Of a stretch of DNA of 8,032 bases, positions 1 to 4,560 are shown piece after piece; within the stretch, counting starts at the first letter, position 1, and each line of letters opens with the position of its first letter. The notes below the pieces were generated by a model that was given only the letters and a program-made list of their open reading frames with translations, was not told the origin of the DNA and made no database searches. This DNA is from Candidatus Woesearchaeota archaeon (GTDB lineage Archaea; Nanobdellota; Nanobdellia; Woesearchaeales; GW2011-AR4). Position numbers and translations under genes: made by a program. Location of the stretch: positions 1 to 8,032 of the forward strand of contig JACPMP010000116.1 of NCBI GenBank assembly GCA_016185915.1. The letters run 5' to 3'.

Positions 1-129
1 GGTTCAAGCTCACAACGAGGGGCAAATGCAATGGCAATGCTAATATCAGTCATACAAACTCTCAAACTAAACAAGAGAAATATACTTCACGGATTGAAAT
101 ACATCATAAATAATAGGTCAGGTTATTAA
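1..129 (+). CDS. Transposase C-terminus, IS66-like (5' truncated by window edge)
   Basis: An open frame runs from base 1 to the TAA at 127-129 and gives 42 residues. It contains RGANAMAMLISVIQTLK followed by LKYII near the end. The pattern GA-x-A-x-A-x-L-x-S-x-I-x-T-x-K, ending in a short YL/LKYI-type helix, is what the C-terminal segment of IS66-family DDE transposases looks like. In that family this tail follows the catalytic DDE domain, which is not in the window. The same frame exists in the inverted copy at the right end. It is partial only because the window stops here. Another transposase family with a similar tail is possible. Confidence 0.55.
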   Translation, partial: GSSSQRGANAMAMLISVIQTLKLNKRNILHGLKYIINNRSGY

Positions 130-137
130 ATGATTAT
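1..137 (+). mobile_element. Left insertion-sequence end (inverted copy of 7894-8030)
   Basis: Bases 1-137 match the reverse complement of 7894-8030 with no mismatch that I can find. Identity stops abruptly at 137/138 (left continues ATAGATGGG, right continues GTTTTTTGA), which marks the outer end of the repeated element. The repeat encodes the C-terminus of a transposase that reads toward this end and stops at 127-129, so only the last piece of each copy lies in the window. The IS66-type assignment rests on the protein. Terminal repeats and target duplications cannot be judged because the other end of each copy is outside the window. Confidence 0.75.
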
Positions 138-150
138 ATAGATGGGTAAG

Positions 151-160
151 ATTTATATAT
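151..160 (+). promoter_or_regulatory. TATA box for the DUF4145 gene
   Basis: ATTTATATAT is centred about 26 bases before the ATG at 182, the normal archaeal distance from TATA box to transcription start. The transcript is therefore expected to be leaderless. The box lies outside the insertion sequence, which ends at 137. Confidence 0.6.
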
Positions 161-181
161 TAAGTTAATTCTTCATAACTA

Positions 182-853
182 ATGGGAGTGATAAAACTAA
201 ATTATTATGATTTGAATGGGGTACTATCCTCTTCGATAGTTCTAAATACAGATGAGGATGTGGAATGTCCATTTTGCCATAGAGGAATAGAAATGCAACC
301 ATTATGTAGCTTGTTTGTTGATGATAATGATGTTCAAGTTTTTATGAAATGCAAACGATGCAAAAAAGCTTTCATAGGATACACTGAAAGAAATAGAAAT
401 GGCTATTATACTATAACGGGATTTTCAAAAGGTAACAGAAAAACAATCGAAATAGAAAAAGAAATAGCCGAATTATCTCCAATTTTCATACAGATTTATA
501 CTGAGGCGGATATTGCAGAGCAAGAAAAACTAATGCAAATATGCGGTGTGGGTTATCGGAAAGCACTTGAATTTTTAATAAAAGATTATTTAATTAAGAG
601 AAATCCTAACATGGCAGAAGAAATAAAGGAAAAAAAGTTAAGTAATTGCATTAACGATGACATTGAAAACCCTAGAATAAAAGAAATAGCGAAGAAAGCA
701 ACTTGGCTAGGAAATGATGAAACACATTACGTAAGGAAATGGGAAGATAAAGATTTAAAAGACTTGAAAACACTCATTAAAATAACAGTTAATTTTATTC
801 ATAACGAGTTACTTGCAGACAAGTATAATGAAGATATGGAAGTTATAGACTAA
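182..853 (+). CDS. Zinc-ribbon DUF4145 domain protein
   Basis: The protein has 223 residues. An N-terminal zinc ribbon is seen as CPFC at 29-32 and CKRC at 57-60. A helical C-terminal half contains a conserved-looking Arg-Lys-Ala-Leu-Glu helix around residue 125-130 and a GNDETHY motif at about 177-183. This layout, with the G-N-x-x-x-H signature, is that of DUF4145 proteins, which occur alone or attached to restriction and other defence enzymes. Their biochemical role is not established, and no nuclease or helicase domain is attached here. The ATG at 182 sits at the expected transcription start downstream of a TATA box, with no ribosome binding site, so leaderless expression is likely. It stands alone next to an insertion sequence, so it is probably an accessory gene. 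Confidence 0.7.
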   Translation: MGVIKLNYYDLNGVLSSSIVLNTDEDVECPFCHRGIEMQPLCSLFVDDNDVQVFMKCKRCKKAFIGYTERNRNGYYTITGFSKGNRKTIEIEKEIAELSPIFIQIYTEADIAEQEKLMQICGVGYRKALEFLIKDYLIKRNPNMAEEIKEKKLSNCINDDIENPRIKEIAKKATWLGNDETHYVRKWEDKDLKDLKTLIKITVNFIHNELLADKYNEDMEVID

Positions 854-924
854 TCCCCATATCGGGTTTGAATCCAAACTTTCTGCTTCTTCTCTCCGCA
901 TTATTTCAAAACATTTTTAATTGA

Positions 925-933
925 ATATAAAAT
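925..933 (+). promoter_or_regulatory. TATA box for tRNA-Thr
   Basis: ATATAAAAT ends about 15 bases before the first tRNA base at 948, close to the expected archaeal spacing. The rest of 854-947 is AT-rich with no other recognisable feature. Confidence 0.5.
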
Positions 934-975
934 ACGCAATTCCTAACGCCTCTGTAGCATAGTAGCCATTGCGTT

Positions 976-1006
976 TGATTTTAAGAGAAATCTTTTTATC
1001 CGCGAA
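976..1006 (+). other. BHB intron 1 of tRNA-Thr (position 28/29, in anticodon stem)
   Basis: This 31-nt intron splits the 5' strand of the anticodon stem, a noncanonical site. Both 3-nt bulges are cut after their second base (TT^T and AA^G), separated by four base pairs including one T-G wobble. The inner hairpin reads GAT-TTT-AAGA-GAAA-TCTT-TTT-ATC. Confidence 0.8.
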
Positions 1007-1015
1007 GCCTTGGTA

Positions 1016-1030
1016 CTATGTTAACCCAAA
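1016..1030 (+). other. Intron 2 of tRNA-Thr (position 37/38)
   Basis: A 15-nt intron at the canonical site. Its boundary could shift by one base within the run of four A at 1028-1031. The length fits exactly, since removal gives a 7-nt anticodon loop with A37 and A38. Confidence 0.65.
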
Positions 1031-1067
1031 AGGCAAAGGTCGGGAGTGCAAATCTCCCCAGAGGCTT

Positions 1068-1083
1068 TGTACTAAAAGGTACA
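1068..1083 (+). terminator. Hairpin just after tRNA-Thr
   Basis: TGTAC (1068-1072) pairs with GTACA (1079-1083) around a 6-nt loop, directly after the discriminator base. It could be a 3'-end processing or termination hairpin. No strong T run follows, so the call is tentative. Confidence 0.3.
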
Positions 1084-1169
1084 TGTTTAGAGGAAAAGTT
1101 TTTATATATTTTGGCTCAAAGGATATTATCACATTACATTAACTGTCAATTAAATAATATTAGGTAGTG

Positions 1170-1236
1170 ATAACCAATAAATTTATATATTGGTTATACC
1201 ATTTTATAGTAGTTAATAATGTTTTTATAAAATGGT
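1170..1236 (+). repeat. Two adjacent perfect inverted repeats in a 266-nt noncoding gap
   Basis: The first repeat has 10-bp arms (ATAACCAATA at 1170-1179 and TATTGGTTAT at 1188-1197) around an 8-nt spacer. The second begins at the next base, with 11-bp arms (ACCATTTTATA at 1198-1208 and TATAAAATGGT at 1226-1236) around 17 nt. Both carry TATA-like cores. The motif GTGATAA recurs at 1167-1173 and 1235-1241 and, inverted, at 1126-1132. A promoter-like TTTTTATATATTTT at about 1100-1113 lies upstream with no ORF in reach, so a short structured RNA or a regulatory region for the downstream gene pair are both possible. No ORF of note occurs in 1067-1332. Confidence 0.6.
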
Positions 1237-1258
1237 GATAAAAAGTCATATAAGTGGA

Positions 1259-1267
1259 TTTATAAAA
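1259..1267 (+). promoter_or_regulatory. TATA box for the toxin-antitoxin pair
   Basis: TTTATAAAA predicts transcription starting near 1289, about 44 bases before the ATG at 1333. The operator-like inverted repeat begins at the same point. Confidence 0.5.
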
Positions 1268-1290
1268 GAGGTGAGAAAAAGACAAATCTG

Positions 1291-1316
1291 CTTCTAGCTA
1301 AATAAACAACTAGAAG
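1291..1316 (+). promoter_or_regulatory. Inverted repeat, candidate operator at the transcription start
   Basis: Arms CTTCTAG (1291-1297) and CTAGAAG (1310-1316) are separated by 12 bases and sit at the predicted start site. A dimeric repressor bound here would block initiation, which is the usual autoregulation of toxin-antitoxin operons. That role is inferred from position only. As RNA it could also form a leader hairpin. Confidence 0.45.
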
Positions 1317-1332
1317 TAACTACCTAATAAAA

Positions 1333-1479
1333 ATGGCAAGACCAATAGAACCGACACCAGTATTGGAAGGGAAGGATGCAGAAAAATTGATTAAAGAAGT
1401 TAATAGCGCAAGCTATAACGAAGACAAGCAGAAATTTCTTGACGAGTGCAGAGATACTTATAAAAAAACAAAGAGATAA
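1333..1479 (+). CDS. 48-residue putative antitoxin upstream of GNAT toxin
   Basis: The frame runs ATG 1333 to TAA 1477-1479. The protein begins MARPIEPTPVLEGKDAEKL and is rich in charged residues, with a predicted helix EKLIKEV and a basic tail YKKTKR. The N-terminal RPIEPTPVLEGKDA string resembles short archaeal proteins that I recall sitting directly before GNAT-type genes; I cannot confirm this by search. The downstream acetyltransferase starts 8 bases after the stop, so the two are surely cotranscribed. Position, size and partner suggest an antitoxin. It is too short for a full ribbon-helix-helix plus toxin-binding tail like TacA, so it would be an atypical one. No clear ribosome binding site precedes it. 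Confidence 0.6.
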   Translation: MARPIEPTPVLEGKDAEKLIKEVNSASYNEDKQKFLDECRDTYKKTKR

Positions 1480-1487
1480 GTCATAAA

Positions 1488-2018
1488 ATGACATTTGATT
1501 TTTCTTTAGTTAAAGCTGAAAGGCTAGCCAAGTATCATGACCTTTCACAGTTCGATTGTGAAGATGAAGACATTAATGATTTTATAAAAAATGAGGCTTT
1601 GCTATACCAAGAAAAAAAGGTTGCCACTACTACTCTTTTTATATATAATGAGGATATCATAGGATTTTGCTCTATTGCTGCCGATTCATTAAAATTAAAA
1701 GTGCCAGAAAAAATACGACATGAAGTTGATGGAAAACCAATTAAAGAATTTCCAGCAATTAAAATTGCACGATTAGGTAGAGATAAAAAATATAAAGGTT
1801 TGAAAGTCGGAGAAGGCATTTTGAAATGGGCTTTCGGTCATATTCTTGAATGCTCAGACATGGTTGCTGTTAGATTTGTTACTTTAGATTCCTATCCGAA
1901 AAGAGTCCAATATTATGAGGATTTAAAATTTATTAGGAATACTCATGAAACTTATACTGGAAATGCTCAAAATGTTAGTATGAGATTTGACTTATTCAAT
2001 GCAATTCCTAAAAAATAG
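1488..2018 (+). CDS. GNAT-family N-acetyltransferase, probable toxin
   Basis: The 176 residues follow the order of TacT/AtaT-like toxins. An N-terminal FDC at 22-24 precedes an acidic helix. A strand-turn containing IIGFCSIAADSL lies at 57-68, FPAIKIARLGRD at 88-99, the acetyl-CoA loop KGLKVGEG at 103-110, and a late YYEDLKF at 142-148 matches the FYxxxGF segment that carries the catalytic tyrosine in TacT. Known relatives acetylate the amino group of aminoacyl-tRNA and stop translation. In the loop the usual middle glycine of Q-G-x-G-x-G is lysine (K106), so activity should not be assumed. It lies 8 bases after the small partner and is followed by a T-rich terminator. A housekeeping acetyltransferase is the main alternative. 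Confidence 0.75.
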   Translation: MTFDFSLVKAERLAKYHDLSQFDCEDEDINDFIKNEALLYQEKKVATTTLFIYNEDIIGFCSIAADSLKLKVPEKIRHEVDGKPIKEFPAIKIARLGRDKKYKGLKVGEGILKWAFGHILECSDMVAVRFVTLDSYPKRVQYYEDLKFIRNTHETYTGNAQNVSMRFDLFNAIPKK

Positions 2019-2062
2019 GGATTTAAACCTAAAGATATGTAACACTATGTAGCTGATACCCT

Positions 2063-2076
2063 CAGAGGCTTTTTTT
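2063..2076 (+). terminator. T-run terminator carrying a tRNA-Thr 3'-end-like sequence
   Basis: CAGAGGC followed by seven T ends the toxin-antitoxin operon; a T run alone is enough to terminate archaeal transcription. The preceding CAGAGGCTTT is identical to the last 8 bases of the tRNA-Thr gene plus two more (1059-1068). The region 2019-2088 holds nothing else recognisable. Confidence 0.5.
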
Positions 2077-2088
2077 CATTCGAAAACT

Positions 2089-2096
2089 TTTTATAT
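2089..2096 (+). promoter_or_regulatory. TATA box for the CBS gene pair
   Basis: TTTATATA is centred near 2093, so transcription should begin at about 2119, exactly at an in-frame ATG. This decides the start of the first CBS gene in favour of 2119 over the ATG at 2107, which would lie upstream of the transcript. Confidence 0.6.
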
Positions 2097-2118
2097 AACT
2101 AACCTAATGAAATTCTTG

Positions 2119-2604
2119 ATGGCAAGAGTTAAGAAAATAATGCTAACTAATGTGCCAACATTAAAAAAAGAGGCAAAAATTGAGAATGCAGCTAAATTGC
2201 TGACTCAGAATGAAAGTGGTTGTATTGTAATAATCGAAGATGGCAAACCGATAGGGATTGTAACAGAGCTTGATTTTGTGAGGAATGCCTTTTCTAAAGG
2301 AAAAAGCTTAAAAGAGCCAATAAGCAAAATAATGACTTCTCCGGTCACGTTTATGAATCCAAACATGAAGCTTGATGAGGCATTAAAAATCATTGACACA
2401 AAAAGATTTAGGAGATACCCTGTAGTTGAGAATGAAAAATTAGCAGGATTAGTAACTAAAAAGGATGTTGTAAATGCTATAAGCGATAATGTGAGATTTC
2501 ACAGGAATATACAAAATATTGTGCTCATACTTTTTGTTTTATTCGAGTTTTTTGTATTTGTGATTTACAAATATTTTTACGCCTATCTGCCTTTTGGGGT
2601 TTAA
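2119..2604 (+). CDS. CBS-pair protein with C-terminal membrane anchor (first of two)
   Basis: From ATG 2119 the protein has 161 residues. Two CBS motifs follow one another: VKKIMLTNVPTLKKEAKI through GIVTELDFV, then ISKIMTSPVTFMNPNMKL through GLVTKKDVV. CBS pairs bind adenosine nucleotides such as AMP, ATP or S-adenosylmethionine and act as energy sensors or regulatory modules. After RFHRNIQ comes a hydrophobic stretch (about residues 133-150, rich in L, V, F) that should anchor it in the membrane, ending in YAYLPFGV. No catalytic or transport domain is attached, so it probably regulates a partner. Its stop is one base from the next ATG, and its paralog shares the same tail. Leaderless start inferred from the TATA box. 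Confidence 0.82.
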   Translation: MARVKKIMLTNVPTLKKEAKIENAAKLLTQNESGCIVIIEDGKPIGIVTELDFVRNAFSKGKSLKEPISKIMTSPVTFMNPNMKLDEALKIIDTKRFRRYPVVENEKLAGLVTKKDVVNAISDNVRFHRNIQNIVLILFVLFEFFVFVIYKYFYAYLPFGV

Positions 2605-2605
2605 A

Positions 2606-3070
2606 ATGATGAAAATAAGGAACATTATGACAAAGGATGTTGTCACAATAGACAAAAACTCAGGCATAATGGAAGCAGCAACACAGATGATTTCTAAATC
2701 AGTAAGCAGCTTAGTAGTTTTTGACAAAAATAAACCTATTGCCATAATAAGCGAGAAGGATATTATAAAAGGAATTATATGCAAAAAAACTAGGGTTAAG
2801 GACCTTATGAGCAAGGAATTTATGATTATTTCACCGCATACAAAATTTTCCGAAATAAGCAAATCTCTAAGGGAGAAAAAAATTCAAAGATTTCCTGTTG
2901 TAGAAAATGAAAAATTAATCGGCTTGATAACAGAGACAGATATAATACAAGCAACAAGGGATTTCACAAGATTCCATCAAATAGTTCAAGAGATTATATT
3001 GGCTATTTTCGGATTGGCAACAGCGTTCTTTTTGTTTTACTTTAGCCCTCTTGGAGCATCAATTTTTTGA
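2606..3070 (+). CDS. CBS-pair protein with C-terminal membrane anchor (second of two)
   Basis: The protein has 154 residues from ATG 2606 (a second ATG follows at 2609; a TTG at 2594 would overlap the upstream gene and is less likely). CBS 1 contains MKIRNIMTKDVVTIDKNSG and ISEKDII; CBS 2 contains VKDLMSKEFMIIS and GLITETDII. The tail repeats the arrangement of the upstream protein: RFHQIVQEIILAIF, a hydrophobic segment, then FYFSPLGASIF. The two genes look like a tandem duplication and are surely cotranscribed, perhaps forming a heteromeric membrane-bound nucleotide sensor. Which partner they control is not visible; the AI-2E membrane protein two genes on is a possibility but unsupported. 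A run of six T (3063-3068) overlaps the stop codon. Confidence 0.82.
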   Translation: MMKIRNIMTKDVVTIDKNSGIMEAATQMISKSVSSLVVFDKNKPIAIISEKDIIKGIICKKTRVKDLMSKEFMIISPHTKFSEISKSLREKKIQRFPVVENEKLIGLITETDIIQATRDFTRFHQIVQEIILAIFGLATAFFLFYFSPLGASIF

Positions 3071-3086
3071 TAATAAAGTTTAGAAA

Positions 3087-3096
3087 AATATAAATA
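3087..3096 (+). promoter_or_regulatory. TATA box for tRNA-Val
   Basis: AATATAAATA is centred about 30 bases before the tRNA start at 3122, an acceptable archaeal spacing with a few leader bases. Confidence 0.5.
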
Positions 3097-3138
3097 ACCC
3101 TAGTAGAAACATAAAGATAGAGGGCCTGTGGTCTAGTG

Positions 3139-3158
3139 AATTCACAAAAAATCTAGAA
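3139..3158 (+). other. BHB intron in the D loop of tRNA-Val
   Basis: A 20-nt intron. The helix CTAG (3133-3136) with CTAG (3153-3156) is flanked by bulges TG^A and AA^G. Inner pairs ATT/AAT adjoin directly. Excision restores adjacent G18-G19. Confidence 0.8.
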
Positions 3159-3178
3159 GCTATGACATCGCCTCGACA

Positions 3179-3381
3179 ACAATGACGGGGAAGCAATAAT
3201 AAAATCAACAAACACGAGAGCGTCCTTTAGAAGCAAAGCGAAAAAGGAAACCCGCTTGTGATTTAGGCACTATCGAGCAAACTTTATAGTGCAACAGGAT
3301 TAGCGGGGCACCCTTTTAGCTTTAACATAAAAAGGGTCGCATGATTGTTGAAATAAAAATAACCTCTGGTCGTAATTGAAA
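3179..3381 (+). ncRNA. 203-nt structured intron in the anticodon loop of tRNA-Val
   Basis: The exon-intron helix is TCGA (3173-3176) with TTGA (3376-3379, one G-T wobble), with bulges CA^A and AA^C. Within the intron, clear stems are: TCCTTT 3223-3228 with AAAGGA 3243-3248; CCCGC 3251-3255 with GCGGG 3303-3307, enclosing GCACTAT 3267-3273 with ATAGTGC 3286-3292; and ACCCTTTT 3310-3317 with AAAAGGGT 3330-3337. It has no meaningful ORF. Most archaeal tRNA introns are far shorter, so an embedded functional RNA is plausible; some archaeal tRNA introns carry methylation guides, but I see no matched C and D boxes here. Confidence 0.65.
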
Positions 3382-3403
3382 CGGCGAAGGTCACCAGTTC
3401 AAA

Positions 3404-3425
3404 GCAACCAAAATGTTGTTGAAAC
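3404..3425 (+). other. BHB intron in the T loop of tRNA-Val
   Basis: A 22-nt intron with helix TTCA (3398-3401) to TGAA (3420-3423), bulges AA^G and AC^T, and an inner stem CAAC/GTTG. Excision restores TTCAAAT, the consensus archaeal T loop. Confidence 0.78.
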
Positions 3426-3475
3426 TCTGGTCAGGCCCATTTTAAATAAAAATTTTTTGATTAAAAGGTGAGAAC

Positions 3476-4558
3476 ATTAAATCAAAGTTTTACCCCAAAG
3501 TATTCTTCTCTGCATTATTATTGGTAATTTTAGCGCTATCCTACAACCTGACAAAGCCATTTCTGCCAACACTTATTACTGGCGCGATAATAGCTTATCT
3601 GTCGTATCCGTTGTACGCAAAGGCATTAAATCACATCAAAAACAAGAATTTGGCATCGTTAATTGTCACAATCTTAATAGTCCTGCTTGTTACCGTGCCG
3701 TTTGTTATTGTAATTGGATTAATTTCAAAAGAGGCAGTATCAACTTATAAGACATTAAACCAGCAAAACTTAGGATCAAATTTCTTGAAAATAGTCTGCA
3801 AGGAGGAAAACTGGCTATCATGCAAGACTATCAAGTTCTTTGTTGGATTTTTGCCCAAAGATGACTTAGATTATTACCTGCAAGTCACAATTGAAAAAAT
3901 TACTGGCTTTATCATAAACAATGCATCAAACTTTCTTATATCAATCCCCTCAATTTTATTGAACTTATTTGTTATGGTGTTTGTTATTTACTACTTGCTT
4001 ATTGATGGAGAAACAATAACAAGAAGAATAAAGAATATACTCCCTTTAAAAGAACAGCATAAGCAGCATATATTGGAAAGATTTCATCACATCACTTATT
4101 CAGTTTTTTATGGCAGTATTTCAATAGCAATTCTCCAGGGCATGTTGGGAGCTTTAGGGTTTTTTGTATTAGGTATTCCGTCACCTATTTTGTGGGGTTT
4201 TGTGATGGGACTGTTTGCGTTAATGCCCTATGTTGGCACAGCTGTAGTGTGGCTGCCTGCAGCATTAAACCTTATATTTATAGGATATCTCCAAAATGAC
4301 AATTCATTTACTATTAAGGGATTTATTCTTATTGTCTACGGGATATTTGTAATAAGCACTATTGACAACTTACTTAAGCCAAAATTAATAGGCGCAAAAG
4401 CAAAGGTGCATCCTATTCTAGTTCTTCTGGGCGTTTTGGGCGGTTTGAACCTCTTTGGGTTTATAGGGCTGATTTTAGGCCCGGTAATGCTGGCTTTGCT
4501 GATGACATTCGTTGACATCTATGAAGAGGAAAAAGCCGAGCTTAAAACGTATTTTTGA
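3476..4558 (+). CDS. AI-2E/PerM family membrane protein, probable ATT start
   Basis: The frame is open from 3461. I place the start at ATT 3476, three bases after GGTGAG (3467-3472), because it adds KSKFYPKVFFSALLL and so completes the first membrane helix. The next candidate, TTG 3521, would cut that helix in half. This gives 360 residues, normal for the family. Features include helix 1 then the family-like KPFLPTLITGAIIAYLSYPLY, a soluble segment of about 80 residues, then several helices with a core GIPSPILWGFVMGLFALMPY and the ending LGPVMLALLMTF. Members include TqsA and PerM, proposed exporters; some relatives act as sodium-proton antiporters. The substrate here is unknown. AMP phosphorylase begins two bases after the stop, so they form an operon. 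Confidence 0.82.
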   Translation: MKSKFYPKVFFSALLLVILALSYNLTKPFLPTLITGAIIAYLSYPLYAKALNHIKNKNLASLIVTILIVLLVTVPFVIVIGLISKEAVSTYKTLNQQNLGSNFLKIVCKEENWLSCKTIKFFVGFLPKDDLDYYLQVTIEKITGFIINNASNFLISIPSILLNLFVMVFVIYYLLIDGETITRRIKNILPLKEQHKQHILERFHHITYSVFYGSISIAILQGMLGALGFFVLGIPSPILWGFVMGLFALMPYVGTAVVWLPAALNLIFIGYLQNDNSFTIKGFILIVYGIFVISTIDNLLKPKLIGAKAKVHPILVLLGVLGGLNLFGFIGLILGPVMLALLMTFVDIYEEEKAELKTYF

Positions 4559-4560
4559 AA

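Larger units (their letters stand above)
948..1066 (+). tRNA. tRNA-Thr(GGT) with two introns
   Basis: The acceptor strands GCCTCTG (948-954) and CAGAGGC (1059-1065) pair perfectly, with discriminator T at 1066 as in archaeal tRNA-Thr. The D stem is GCAT/TTGC, and the T stem is GGGAG/CTCCC. Removing 976-1006 (31 nt, between positions 28 and 29) and about 1016-1030 (15 nt, 37/38) restores an anticodon stem TTGCC/GGCAA with loop TTGGTAA (anticodon GGT) and an exact 73-nt tRNA. Intron 1 fits a textbook BHB: bulge TT^T, four-pair helix 970-973 with 1001-1004, bulge AA^G, and an inner hairpin closed by GAT/ATC around a GAAA tetraloop. Intron 2 has helix TTGG/CCAA but a 2-nt 3' bulge, so it is a relaxed motif. 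The D loop (AGTAGCCA) and T loop (TGCAAAT) lack the usual GG and TTC. No CCA is encoded. Confidence 0.85.
3122..3439 (+). tRNA. tRNA-Val(GAC) with three BHB introns
   Basis: Acceptor GGGCCTG (3122-3128) pairs with CAGGCCC (3432-3438); discriminator A at 3439. The D arm GTCT...TGAC with TG at 8-9 resembles archaeal tRNA-Val. Removing three introns restores every consensus element: 3139-3158 (20 nt, D loop, giving AGTGGCTA), 3179-3381 (203 nt, 37/38, stem TCGCC/GGCGA) and 3404-3425 (22 nt, T loop, giving TTCAAAT). The result is exactly 73 nt. All three sites fit BHB geometry: TG^A with AA^G around CTAG/CTAG; CA^A with AA^C around TCGA/TTGA; AA^G with AC^T around TTCA/TGAA. The anticodon loop is TCGACAC, so position 33 is C instead of the near-universal T. 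Val is inferred from anticodon GAC. A group I intron or tRNA-Phe reading was rejected. Confidence 0.85.

Noticed and set aside
2107..2121. ATG 2107 as start of the first CBS gene
   Set aside because: It would lie upstream of the transcription start predicted from the TATA box at 2089-2096; ATG 2119 matches that start and the usual N-terminus of CBS proteins.
3122..3439. tmRNA-like or group I intron-containing tRNA, or tRNA-Phe(GAA) using TGAAAC before GGCGA
   Set aside because: Archaea lack tmRNA and no tag frame is seen. A group I intron should end in G, and the Phe reading would need an intron ending in T with no BHB fit; the Val(GAC) boundaries satisfy BHB geometry and exact length.
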